A stretch of DNA of 64,000 bases from Amaurobius ferox (taxonomy: Eukaryota; Arthropoda; Arachnida; Araneae; Amaurobiidae): the NCBI GenBank assembly GCA_951213105.1, contig OX578138.1, forward strand, positions 96,315,114 through 96,379,113. The letters are read 5' to 3'. Within the stretch, counting starts at the first letter, position 1. Every line of letters begins with the position of its first letter. Made by a program: the position numbers and the translations under genes. The notes under the pieces were generated by a model. It had not been told where the DNA came from, did not search any database, and saw only the letters and a program-made list of their open reading frames with translations. This document shows, in pieces, positions 22,144 through 33,475 of the stretch.

Positions 22144-23068
22144 AAAAATCTGATGTGGGCAGCACATGACCTTCCTTATATAATGCAATGAATTTACCAC
22201 TTTTACAGTTAAAAAAATGTTATTCTCTTATAGTAGATACTTATAATTCGTTCCAAGATATTGAATTCCTTCAATTAGTCGTCATTTTCATTGATTTAGC
22301 GTCATTTTTATCCATTTGGCGAGATTTTCGTTAACGTGGCAACATTTAAAAATGTCGCCAACTTGGCGACATTCCGCTAAATTCGTCACCAAAATCTCGC
22401 CAAGCGTTATGGACGGAGAAATAAAATATTCTTACAGCGGATAAATGACTATTGGCGTTCAAATACAAAAGTATTACTCAGAGTATGTTTTCTCGTGAAT
22501 GGAAAGAGTTAGATCTACGAGAATGATGTCACTAAATTTATCGCATGATATTACATATGAAAGTGAACATGTTTTTTAACAGTCAGTTAATATATTTTTT
22601 TAATTTATGGGAATTTTTGATAAATTTATTTTTAAAATGTGCAATATATTGAGAACGGTTCATGCCAGCGTTCAAAAGTTTATGTCAATCGTTTTCTAAG
22701 GGAAAATTACATAAGAAATGCCTATTTGCGTAACTTTATTAAAGGTTTTGATTTTTTGATGATTTTTTCATCATTTCACTGGAAAATTTAAGTGAGTTCT
22801 GAACATTTGACGGTATTTTAAAACAGTAGGCTTCCAGTATTCACGGATTGTGATTTTTGTACCAAATTTCATTCGAATCGCTCCATTTTTTCGTAAGATA
22901 TCGTCTCCACAAACTCACTGACACACACACACACAGACATCACTTCAAAAATGTTTGATTCGTAATCAGGGATGCTTGAAATGTACTCTCCCGTCGAAAA
23001 CTCGAATTCGAATTTTTGACCACGTCACAATATTTTCTTTATATTTTATGTATATAAGGAAAGTAATA
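22144..23068 (+). mobile_element. H2 element (Helentron-like), copy a
   Basis: Starts AAAATCTGATGTGGGCAGCA, the same end as H1, then CCTTCCTTATATAATG. A 19-base palindrome (22353-22371, TGTCGCCAAcTTGGCGACA) lies in the core. A (CA)n run at 22919-22934 precedes the 3' block containing CGTCGAAAACTCGAATTCG. The end is a weakened hairpin (TTCTTTATATTTTATG / TATATAAGGAAAG). Length about 925 bp, no coding capacity. Confidence 0.75.
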
Positions 23069-23589
23069 ACTGTTTCTTTAATAAAACACTTTTGAACACA
23101 AAATTTTGGCTAAATGCCGATTTTAGTATTGGGAGACCTTCGAAACATAAAATTAACGGAGATGAGGCCTGCTGCGAGCGATGATATGATTCCTATGACA
23201 CAATAAATACGAATGTGAAATTGTTTGAAAAAGCTCGTTCACCTGTAAAGTTCCAGTATTATCCAAAATCCAAAAGAAGAACAAGAGAAGAGATGAATAT
23301 GAAGCTGGAGAAAGGCCAATTTATCTATAATGATGCCGCCTTTAATATATTTTAGTTTTCTTTTAGAATTAGAGTACTGCTCTTTTTTTAAATAGATGCG
23401 TCGATTTATATATTTGTAAGGATTTTTAATGAGATATGCAATAGTATGGCAACTCTAACGTAGGTTTGAAATAATATGGCAATCCTAGCTTACAATATTC
23501 CAAACTTTGGGTTTATATATAATACTTAAAAAGCAATTTAATAAATCTATAATAAGATTTGTTAGTATTAAATACGAAAATCCATTGTA

Positions 23590-24071
23590 TCTGTCTATCT
23601 ATTTGTCCCATTTGGCGACATTGGCGACAAATTTGACGAAAATTCTAAGCTTACCAATTTTTTGGAAAATGTCACCAAATTGACGATCATTCAATATCTC
23701 GGAGAAATTTGTTTAATTATTTGATAATTCCAGTAGCTTTATCTTGAAGTTATTTGATAATTTCAGTAGCGATCATGCAATATATCGGAGAATTTAGTTC
23801 AATAATTTGATAATTACAGAAGCTTTATGTTCCAGAAGCCTTAGATATTTGATAATTCAAGTAGCGATCATTTAATATCTCGGAGAATTTAGTTTATTTA
23901 TTTGATAATTCCAGTTCCAGTATCGATCATTCAACCTCTCGAAGAATTTAATTTAATTATTTGATTAATTCCAGTAGCTTTGTGTACCAGTAGCATTAGT
24001 TACTTGATATTTTCAGAAGCGATCATTCAATATCTCGGGGAATTTAGCTTAATTATTTGATAATTCCAGTA
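23590..24071 (+). repeat. minisatellite of 75-90-bp units, next to a Helitron-core fragment
   Basis: Bases 23590-23690 resemble the Hel core (TTGGCGACATTGGCGAC). From 23683 a unit carrying GATCATTCAATATCTCGGAG, then TTATTTGATAATTCCAGTAG, repeats about five times with variable length up to 24071. Non-coding. Confidence 0.7.
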
Positions 24072-24164
24072 GTTTTATAGAATATATTAATTCAATATCC
24101 TTGACTCAAAATACAGCAGTGTGCACTGTTTGTGAAACAAATGCGATTTGTTAAAGGGATTTTT

Positions 24165-24640
24165 GTTTGAAGTAGTGCTAATTCTGAATAAAATATTTAG
24201 GATTTCAATATTCTTTTATTGTATTCTTAAGTCAACAGTATTATGTGGAATTCATAGCTAGGCGAACATGCAAACATTTAATTAAAGGAGATTTGAAATC
24301 TATTCTGAGAAAATATTAGAATTTCGTTCATTTCAGTCGCAAAAGTCAGAAATAGAGATGTATTCAGAAAATTTATGAAATATTAAGTTGTTTGGAATTA
24401 AATGTTAAATGAAAACTGAACCATGTTGTTTCTAGGCACTTTACATAAACATCGAGTTTCTAAGAAATATTAATAACGACTATCTTACTTTCAAGCACTG
24501 TGCGCTTTTATTAAAATTATGAAATGCTTTAAATATATCGAAATGTTATAAGAGTAACTGTTTATTGGAATGGAATAATGAAATCACATTCAAACTGCAA
24601 GCGAAAGAGTTTAGGCATGATTACAATATTCAGAACGTCG
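24165..24640 (+). repeat. dispersed D repeat, copy 2
   Basis: Aligns with 19120-19560 over its whole length, including AAATGTTAAATGAAAxC, TAATAACGACTATC and GTTTATTGGxAxGGxATAATGAA. No ORF. Confidence 0.6.
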
Positions 24641-25683
24641 AGCTTATATATCTAAGACCTGAAAAGGGATTTGAGAAAGGCTATTGAAATATGATTTGTT
24701 AATACTATATAATGAAGGTCCTTCTTTCTGTTTGTCACATTTGGCGAGAAATTGACAACTTTAGCGGCAAATTTGGTGAAATATCACGTAACAGCTCGCA
24801 TCTTTCACTGCAGATAGCAGATTTGGATATAGCAAGAAAAAATATTACAAATTAGAGCATTTTAGTTAATTAATCTTGTTGATGAATAGTGTTCCCATTG
24901 CAGTTCCAGTTTCACACTTATAATATTTCTTGAAGAGGCTGACTTTACTGTTTAGAACACCTGTTTTACCGGCCTTTACCAGAATGGATTATAACGATAT
25001 CTGAAAAATAAGACTTGCTATGACACCGCAATTTTTGCGAGATTTTATGGAGACCGAACATACAGTTGTACCATGTATCTGTTAGAAATGAATGATCTCT
25101 TATCATTGCGAAAAACGTATCCAAAAAAATACCACTTTCATGCACTTTTGACATTTTTCTTCATCCCCCACTCTCTCCTTTCCGCAAGAAACGGAATTTG
25201 TTTATATCATGTGATCTGCGCGCGCTTCATAAAAACATATACAGGTACACTTGCGTGAACTCTAAGTTCCTTTTTTTGTGTTGTTGTTCTTCTGCTTTTG
25301 TATTACTACAAAACAAAATGCTCGTTTCTTTTAAGTGTAACTTTTAATGCAGAATTTAATAAAATAATCTATTTTTTTCAATCAAGTGCAATCATTCCGT
25401 GTCACAAAGATGCCTGACATCAATAAAAAACCAAACATAATAAAACGACATTTTTAAAGACTTTAAGGGAATTGGATCGAAATAGTAAACTACGCCCCTT
25501 GTACAGAAAAAGGTAAGCTTCTTTACCTTATTGTTATTATTATGCTGTTATGAAAGAAAAAAGAAATAATGACATACTTCTTATTGGTGAGGCAGTGCAC
25601 AATTACCTCTGCATAACCTATGTTCTGATTTTTCTATTAGTATCCGATTTCAATTTTATTTAAAATAGACTGAGCTCAAATTG
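24641..25683. other. spacer with a short Helitron-core-like fragment
   Basis: Bases 24700-24815 (ACTATATAATGAAGGTCC, then CTTTCTGTTTGTCACATTTGG) look like the 5' end and core of a Hel-type element, truncated. Nothing else is recognised up to 25683. A pair of overlapping 60-codon ORFs on opposite strands near 25000-25250 has no support. Confidence 0.4.
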
Positions 25684-27130
25684 AAAAACCTGATGTGGGT
25701 AGCACAGATATTTTCTCTATAGACTCGAATTCATTTTGTCTGTATTAATGTCGTAATTTATTAACAGAATTACCCCCCACATATAATCATTTGGAATTAC
25801 TCTGAATTTGTAGTTTTAGTTCATTTTTTGCTTTCATGTGGAGACTGGACGTATTTTCGAACGCGAAATGGCAAAATTACGAAAAATTTAAGTACAGGTT
25901 GATTCAAAAGTTCGGAGTAAATGTAAAACGCTATAAAAATATCTATAGGTCGGGGAGACATGCGGTTTGCAGATTAATATTTAACGTGGTGGGGGGATTT
26001 TGTGTGGCATGAAAAAAAAATTAGTTCAAACTCTCGACACTCGGAGCGCTGCGGCAGATTAAGCCATGGAGGTGACTTATGCATGGAGGTGATAGCACAC
26101 ATGACTGGCCTGCGAGATCCCCAGATCTCACACCCTGTGATTTCTCGTTGTGGGGGATACCTAAAATCACGGATCTATAGAGGAAAGCCCCAGTCCTTAC
26201 CAGCACTGAAAGACGCCTTACTGCATGATTGAGCTGCCATTCCTGTTAATACGCTGTTTCATGCTGCATCAGCCGTAATACCGCGACTGCACTCAGTACT
26301 GGAATGTACTGGTGGTGAACACATTGAGCACTTGCAGCTGTAAATCATGCTGAAATGAAATATCTCATTTCGCAATTATTACCTCGTATTGTTTTCTTCG
26401 CAGAAGCGCTGCCCTAGTGTCGAGACTTTGAACTATTTTTTTTTCATGCCATACAAAATCTCCCACCACGGTGAATATTAATCTGCAAACGCATGTCTCT
26501 CCGACCCATAGATATTTTTATAGCGCTTAACTTTTGCTCCGAACTTTTGAATCACCCTGTATACCGAGAACGGTTAGATCTAGAAATATGGAATTAGTCT
26601 TATACTTTTGGTCGTCAAATATTGCATATAAAGCATGCATTTCATTGATATATGTGAGGATATGTAGTGTTTTATTTTACATTTTGCGAGATTTTCTTTC
26701 CATTTCGCAAATATAAAGCAAGTTTTCCCACGAATCGTACTAACTTCCGAAACGTATTAAAATCGAATCACCACAAGGGAAACCCACAAGCGACTTATCA
26801 CTAAAAATATGTGAAATTTAGTCACTTAGATTTTCAGCTAGTGTGGATCTATAAAATTTTTTCCAGCCATGTCGTAAAAAAGGCAGGTTATTTTTTCCCT
26901 AATTATATTAAAATCTAATCAGCACCAGGATCACTCATAAGTGACTTATCTACAAAATTGTGTAAAATTTAATCTAATACATATTTAGCTAGAGTGGACG
27001 CACGCCCAAACTAAAAATTTCGGGTTATAGAGGGTTCGAAACGTGTAAATTCGTTTAAAGCTCGATTTGCGATTTTCGATACAATTGCAATGCTTTCGTA
27101 GTACATTACCATGTATTGTATGGAAAGTAA
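25684..27130 (+). mobile_element. H1 element copy b, split by a mariner
   Basis: The 5' end AAAACCTGATGTGGG lies at 25685 and the 3' hairpin region ends at 27129 (GTACATTACCATGTATTG, then GGAAAGTAA). The 5' block is interrupted after 25894 by a 665-bp mariner and resumes at 26562 (CCGAGAACGG). Units of about 150 bp with TTTCAGCTAGTGTGGATC and AATCAGCACCAGGATC follow. Its 3' end directly abuts the next H1 copy. Confidence 0.75.
25895..26559 (+). mobile_element. Tc1/mariner element with about 160-bp TIRs and a transposase remnant
   Basis: Ends CAGGTTGATTCAAAAGTTCG and, inverted, CAGGGTGATTCAAAAGTTCG, flanked by TA at 25893-25894 and 26560-26561. The inverted arms extend about 160 bp (25895-26058 and 26398-26559). 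The middle encodes the end of a mariner-like transposase: 26100-26152 reads DWPARSPDLTPCDFSLWG. One extra G then shifts the frame, after which GYLKSRIYRG and ALKDALLHD follow to about 26230. The PDL aspartate of the third catalytic position is present, but the N-terminal domains are missing, so the copy is a defective internal-deletion derivative. Confidence 0.9.
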
Positions 27131-27945
27131 AAAATCCGACGTGAACAGCACCTGACTTTCTCTACAGCCTTAAATTATTTTTCTATTTTCTTCTTCTTTA
27201 AATTCATTGAGGTGTTTTTATTTGCAGAAAATAACTCGGACCATTATTTTAAATTTACTCTAAATTTGCAGTTTTAATTCAAGTTTCGTTTTCATTTGGA
27301 GACTGGACGTATTTTGAAAGGTGACGTGACAACTATGCAAAAAAAAAAACTGAAAAATACCTCGAGAACGGTCTTAGAGATATGGGAGTTCGTTTTATTA
27401 TTTTTTTTGCGTTAAAACTTGCGTATAAAACCAACATTTAATTGATGCATTTGAGCGTATACAGTATTTTATTTTAGATTTTGACGATTTTTTCGGACCA
27501 CTTCGCATAAAAAAGGTAGGTTTTTCTAATGATACCAAAACATAATCGGAACCAGGGTAACCCTCGGGTGACTTAACCACAAAATTTTGTAAAATTTGGT
27601 TAATTAGTTTTTCAGCTAGAAAAAATACATGCGATTTTTGCGCTCAATTTCTTAAAAAAAACAATGTTTTTTTTTAATTGTACACAAATCTATTCAGCAC
27701 CATTATAACTCACAAGAGATTTATCTACAAAATTCTGTGAAATTTGGAGAATTAGTTTTACAGTTAGAGTGGTATTCATTGCACGGATAGACACACACAC
27801 ACACACACACAGAGATGTCAGACAAAATATAGATATTTCGGGTTTTAGAGACCTGTACGTGTAGATCTATTGAAAACTCGAATTTCGAGTTTCAACACAA
27901 TTCCAATACTTTCTAGATACACCATGTACACCATGCAATTCTCAT
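27131..27945 (+). mobile_element. H1 element copy c, in tandem with copy b
   Basis: Begins AAAATCCGACGTGAACAGCA immediately after the 3' hairpin of copy b. It runs through the 5' block (GACTGGACGTATTTTGAAAGG), repeat units, a (CA)n run at 27792-27811 and the 3' block with a decayed hairpin (ACACCATGTACACCATG). Head-to-tail with its neighbour. Confidence 0.7.
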
Positions 27946-27950
27946 TCGAG

Positions 27951-28090
27951 TAGCACAGGACTTTCCATGTAGACTCAAATTAATTTTATCTTCCTTTCTG
28001 TTATAATGCATTAAATTGTGTAATATGGTCCATTAGTTTTCCAGCTAGAGTGGATGCATACTTTTCGTGGGATATTTCGCAAAAAAAAAA
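27951..28090 (+). mobile_element. H1 fragment, copy d, internally deleted
   Basis: Starts within the 5' terminal block (TAGCACAGGACTTTCC), jumps to a repeat-unit phrase (TCCATTAGTTTTCCAGCTAG) and stops at GGATATTTCGC plus an A13 run, where the H2 copy begins. Confidence 0.65.
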
Positions 28091-28661
28091 AATCTGATGT
28101 GGGCAACACATGACTTTCCTTATATAATGTAATGAATTTACTACTTTTACAGTAAAAACAGGTTTTTCTTATAGTAGATACTAATATTCTTTCCAATATA
28201 TTGAATTTTCGACAATTAGTCGTCATTTACATTGATTTAGCGTCATTTTCATCCATTTGGCGAGATTTTCGCTAATTTGGCATTGCGTAGCATTTTAAAA
28301 AGTCGCCAAGTTGGCGACATTCCGCCAAATTCGTCGCCAAAATTTCGCCAAGCGTTACGGACGAAGAAATAAGTTGTTCTTACAGCAGATAAATGACTAT
28401 TGGCGTTCAAATACAAAAGTATTACTCAAAGTATCTTTTTTCATGAATGAAACGAGTTAGATCCACGAGAATGATGTCACCCAATTTTTCGCATTGTATT
28501 ACATATGAAAAGTGAACATGTTTCTCAATAGGGAATATTTTTTTTTCATTTTATATGACTTTTTAATAATTTTTTTAAAAAATGTGCAATATCTCAAGAA
28601 CGGTTCATGTTAGCGTTCTAAAATTTATGTCATTCAATATTACGGAAAATTAAGTTGACTT
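28091..28661 (+). mobile_element. H2 element copy b, 3'-truncated
   Basis: Clear 5' end (ATCTGATGTGGGCAACAC, then CTTTCCTTATATAATG) and core palindrome near 28301-28319. Similarity stops around 28661 before the microsatellite and 3' hairpin. The break may be an internal deletion or truncated replication. Confidence 0.7.
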
Positions 28662-29340
28662 GAGACAAGTTGTAGTCAACATGTTGAGTTCAGACGGTTG
28701 TAATTGTGGCACATAAAATATTTAGGTTAGCTTAGAGCTTCATAAGTGGCCATGAATTTAAACTAGTACATTGTGGAAGTGATGAGGCAACAATGTATTT
28801 TCTGTGTTGCTCGGTATTATCTGAAATTCAAATTGATTAATATACATAAGTATTTTCACTAACTCAATTAAAATACATTATTGGACAAATCAAAATTTAT
28901 TAAAATATTATTTACGTTAAACGTGTTCCAGATTACATTTATCATTATTGTAGTTTCAATAATCAGCAGTTACCGGAATTATTGTTCCAAATTATTTTAC
29001 TTAGAGACAAAAATTGGGATACAGTTTCACCTTTACTGACATATAGTCAAGCTAACTCATTTCCTTAAATATATTATAAAAACTGTTACCTTTTCTCTTG
29101 AGTACTTCACAAGTACACTTAACATCTTTAATAGCACTTCAAAACAAAGCAACTGATAGTATTCACTTTTCTCAAAAGGCACTATACTTTTGCACTGACT
29201 TCATATTCGATTGAACTGCACATTCTCGCACCCGGCGCATTTTTAAGAGCATTTGCGTCAACAGCCAACAGAAATAAATCAATGATGAATAGGGAACATC
29301 ATAACGTCAACTCAACTCTAAAATTGAAGTGTTAAAATAA
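28662..29340. other. AT-rich spacer, no feature recognised
   Basis: No coding region, TIR or known repeat is visible. Confidence 0.4.
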
Positions 29341-29369
29341 AGAACTTTTTCAATTGTTCTACGTGGGTG

Positions 29370-29643
29370 CTCTGCTGGCTCCCTATTTGCTCTCATTGGC
29401 TTTCCGTGATCATTTTCCCCATTGGCTCCATTCATGGGTGGAACTTTGGCCGAACTTCATTGGAAACTCTCCTATAGCCTCTGCGGCCTTGCTTGCGTCC
29501 AAGAAGTGAGCCACACTCCAAATACTATTGAATTTTTATGTGGACCCCCCACCTTTCACCTCCTCAAAATAGACTGTTGTTATACAATAGAAGTCATTGC
29601 GCACCATAGGTGGACGGAGACTTTCCCTTTCAAGATTAGCTAA
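29370..29643 (+). other. GC-richer block with three ATTGG (inverted CCAAT) motifs
   Basis: ATTGG occurs at 29397-29401, 29423-29427 and 29461-29465 within 70 bp, followed by a 73-codon ORF (29422-29643) lacking known motifs. It could be a promoter-like fragment of a host gene or an unlisted element. There is no TATA box or initiator that I can defend. Confidence 0.25.
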
Positions 29644-29984
29644 AATAAGGAACTATTTTCCCTGAATTATATGTCCGTAAACCACACAACCAAATACTTT
29701 TGGTTGTTCATGCCGCTACTTTAATAATATAGATACAGATGACAGCACTAATGTTATCCCTAAAAAATCCCTAGTTCTCAAGTTATCCCTAAAAATACCT
29801 TTCTATATCTGTCTCATCACGAGCTAACCCGATAAGTCCCAAAATCTAAAGAATCAGCATATAACATCAAGTTTCTCACCGATACCAACATATATCGCAT
29901 TCTATCCCGTACTAAAGAGCACATAAAAATCGTAAAACCAATCCATAAATGTAATTATCTGTAAAGGGATACCGAGTCTATATG

Positions 29985-30390
29985 AATAAATATTTAATTA
30001 AAAATATTCGAAATTGTTATTAAGAATCATTCCTGTATTTCACTTACATTTGCAAGTTATAGAGATCCGCTATATATCACTAAATATTATACTTAAAATT
30101 AAGTTGCTTGAAATTAAATCAGAAATATGGACGAAAAATTATTGCTTCTAGGCACTTGTCTTAAACATCAAGTTTCTAAGAAATATTAATAATGACTTTC
30201 AAAGAATCCCCCTACCCCTGAAGCACTCTGAGCTTTTATTAAAATAACAGATTGCTTTCTCTGTATTGATAAGCTTCAGAAATAAATGTTTTCGTAAAGG
30301 GGGTATATAAGATTGCAAATGAAAGATTACGTGTATACTTATAAAGGGACTTCAGCAATTTAAACCGGAGAGCGAGAGTCACAAAATGAT
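29985..30390 (+). repeat. dispersed D repeat, copy 3
   Basis: Shares AAGTTTCTAAGAAATATTAA, AATGACTTTCxAAG, CTCTGAGCTTTTATTAAAAT and AAGATTGCAAATGAAAGA with the other D copies, closest to the one at 31690. Confidence 0.6.
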
Positions 30391-30938
30391 TATGAGAGAA
30401 CATAAATTTTTCAATGTCCTTCCTCACACAGCAGTGAACCAAGAAAAATTGGAGAATAAATTTTAATCAGACACGAAATTGAACCAAATTGAAGAAGTAG
30501 GCAGATTCTGTACAAAAATATATTATAAATCTTATTATCTAGAAATTACATTACAGAAATTTTTCGAAAGTAAACTAGACTATAGGCAATGGAAATAGTT
30601 TCAATAACATGATAAATTAAAACTTCGTAAAGTACATCACATATACGAAAATAAATTGATAGATTAGTTTTAAAGGCAAGAAACAGCCTTCTTCGTCAAG
30701 ACAGACAGGAAGCACGACCTCGCTTGCATGTGCTATCCTCAGGTCAGCATTTCAGGATAGCACACGTGACTGAAGGTAGACGAAAAGAAATTTCCAACGA
30801 AGGGGCTGGACAGAAAACCGAAATGACTGGCGACTGGCAGGAAACTGCAAACACGCAAAACCACAGAGGGATGAAAGATGGAAATAGGGCGATAACAGAA
30901 CGGGTAGCAGAATGAATAAAACAATTGAATAGTGAGAA

Positions 30939-31224
30939 GATGGTACAGCCTATAGGTTATCGAGTCGGTATTGCACTTTAACGATACGAGTTTGATTCCT
31001 GACTCCAGTCAAAGTGTCTCCGTGTTCACGCGGAGTATGGGCATGTAATATATGCAAGTCCGTAAGTCCTTCTGAGAGGCTGATGGTAGGGGAAGGATGA
31101 TACGGTCCCTATGGATGCCATCCTCTCTGGGTTCCGTTCTAAATTGGGTGGCACTTTCCGACCGTCCAAACAGATACATTACATCTTCGGGTAGGTTAGA
31201 TGGTATCGGTCGAAGAAGGAGAAG
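30939..31224 (+). mobile_element. SINE A, copy 2, with 16-bp target duplication
   Basis: Flanked by AATTGAATAGTGAGAA (30923-30938) and AATTGAACAGTGAGAA (31225-31240), one mismatch. The head has a decayed box B-like GAGTTTGATTCCTGACTC. The body contains AAGTCCGTAAGTCCTTCTGA and GGTGGCACTTTCCGACCGTC, and the tail ends CGAAGAAGGAG. The only plus-strand copy of this family here. Confidence 0.85.
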
Positions 31225-31689
31225 AATTGAACAGTGAGAAAATTTATTAAAACAGTAATAAAAGAAACCTGCACGTTTAAATTAGTTGTTCAATTTAAGT
31301 AGAAATCGGTGAATACGACGAGAAACCAATTAAAACAAACAGGAAAAAATTAAATTCAAATATGGAGAAACCATGTTTCGCAGGCCATATGAGAAAACTT
31401 TGTCAATTAAAATAGCGGAAAATATAACTAAAATCAGAGAAAGTAGAGAAATAATCCAAAAAAGAAGGAAGGTGTTCGTAATCGAACAAATTATGTCAGA
31501 TATTTGCAAAAGAACAAGGAAAATGTTCGATGGTTGTTAGCAAGGGTGTTTGATTAAGAAGCAACAGATAAAATTTCCAGAAAGTCCTATTCAAAAATAT
31601 AATCAGAAGAAAAACGTTGTTCTTGGCTTCCAAAAAATTTGAAAACACGATTAGAGTTCCAAGAATCTTCAGCAACTAAAGACTTAATT

Positions 31690-31985
31690 TATGATATCAT
31701 ATTGGGATTTCCCGTATCTTTCGAAAATCTTCCGTTGTCCAAAATTAATTCAGAAATGGAGGCTGGGACATATTAATTCTAAGTCATAAACATTAAATTT
31801 CAAAGAAGTATTAATAATGACTTTCGAAAAATCTATATAACACTCAAGCTCTCTGAGCATTTATTAAAATAAAAGATTGATTTCCCTGTATTGATAAGGT
31901 TCAGATAAAAATGCTTACTAGAATAAGATTGCAAATGAAAGAATAAATGCAAGCTTTTAAAGGGACTTCGACAATTTAAATTTGC
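31690..31985 (+). repeat. dispersed D repeat, copy 4
   Basis: Matches copy 3 in AGxATTAATAATGACTTTCG, GAGCxTTTATTAAAATAAxAGATTG and AAAGGGACTTCxxCAATTTAAA. The adjoining H1 starts about 10 bases later. Confidence 0.6.
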
Positions 31986-31995
31986 CAGCGATACG

Positions 31996-32640
31996 AAAAA
32001 TCTGATGTGGGCCGCGTATGACTTTCCCTGCAAACTCAAATTCGTATTCTCTTAATGGCCTTCATAATTCATTAAATAGATTTTAATTACACAGAATAAC
32101 ACAAAATTTGCACTGCTTATTTAAATTTTATTTTTATTTGGTAACTGGATATTTTTAAATTTCGTAACAGAAATGCGAAAAACTCAAATATCTTGAGAAC
32201 GGTTAGTCCAACAGTAATGAGGTTGACCTCAATCTTTTTCTCGTTAAAAATTATGTACAAAATAAGCATTTAATCGATACATTTAAGCATACGTAGACTT
32301 TTACTTTAGAATTTGACGATTTTTGCGGTCCATTTTGTAAAACAAAGCTGGTTCTTTTCTGAATCGGTATAAAATACAAACAGCACCAGAGCATCCCACA
32401 AGTGACTTATCTATTAAAAATTGGGAAATTCGGTCAATTAGCTTTTTAGCTATAGTGGCGTTTTGAGGGCCATTTCACAAAGAAAAAGCAAGTTCTTTTT
32501 TCTCGAATCTACCAAAATCTAATCATCATCAGGGTCACACATAATTGACATACCTATAAAATTTTATGAAATTTGGTTCATTAGTTTTTGAGTTAGAGTG
32601 GATAAATCCATTGCACAGAAAGACACACACACACACACAC
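31996..32640 (+). mobile_element. H1 element copy e, ending at its microsatellite
   Basis: Starts AAAAATCTGATGTGGGCC, with the subterminal ACTTTCCCTGCA at 32021-32032. The 5' block and two repeat units follow. It ends at a (CA)n run (32623-32642) without the 3' hairpin block. The next copy begins within 10 bases, so the junction looks like a tandem with loss of the 3' end. Confidence 0.75.
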
Positions 32641-32649
32641 AATAATAAC

Positions 32650-33475
32650 AAAATTGACGTGGACAACACATGACTTTCTCTGCATACTCATATTCACGTT
32701 CTCTTTATCTCTTCAATAATTCATTAAATTGAGTTTAATTGCACAAAATAACACCCATACTTGTTTAAAATGACACTGAATTTGCACTTTTAATTCAATT
32801 TTCGTTCTCATTTGACAACTGGACTTATTTTCAAAGAGGGCGTAGCGAAAATGAGAAAAAGCTAAATTATATCGAGACCGGCTAGTCCTGGTATAGTGGA
32901 GCCGGTCTTATTTTTTTATCGTTAAAAATTACGTATAAAACAAGCATTTAATTGATATATTTCAGCATACGTAGTATTTTATTTTATATATTGATGATTT
33001 TTGCGGGATATTTAGCAAAACAAGGCAGAGTTGTTTTCCCGAATCGTACCGAAATCTAATCAACACCAGGGTAACTCATAAGTGACTTACCTACCAAATT
33101 TTGTAACATTTGATATATTAGTTTTTTAGCTAGAGTGGATACAGACAAATTTTTCGGGACATTTCGCTTAAAAAGGCGGATTTTTTATTGCCGAATCGTA
33201 AAAATTAATCAGCACTAGAGACACACACAACTGACTTACTTACCGAATTTTATAAAATTTGGACCATTAGTTTTGACTTAGAGTGGATACATACATTGCA
33301 CGGACAGACAGACAGACAGACACACACACACACACACAGACGTCACGGTAAAAATAGTTTTTTGGTATTCTAGAGGTTCCCAAACGTGTAGATCCGTCGA
33401 AAACTCGACTTGCGATTTTCGACATGATTCCAATACTTTCCCTATACATTACCATATATTGCAGGGAAAGTAAAA
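32650..33475 (+). mobile_element. H1 element copy f, full length
   Basis: Begins AAATTGACGTGGACAACAC and ends with the hairpin ACTTTCCCTATACATTACC / TATTGCAGGGAAAGT (33436-33472). The GACA and CA microsatellites lie at 33303-33338. One of the best-preserved copies; no ORF. Confidence 0.8.

Noticed and set aside
23683..24071. CRISPR-like spaced repeats
   Set aside because: Eukaryotic context, unequal units without unique spacers; it is a minisatellite.
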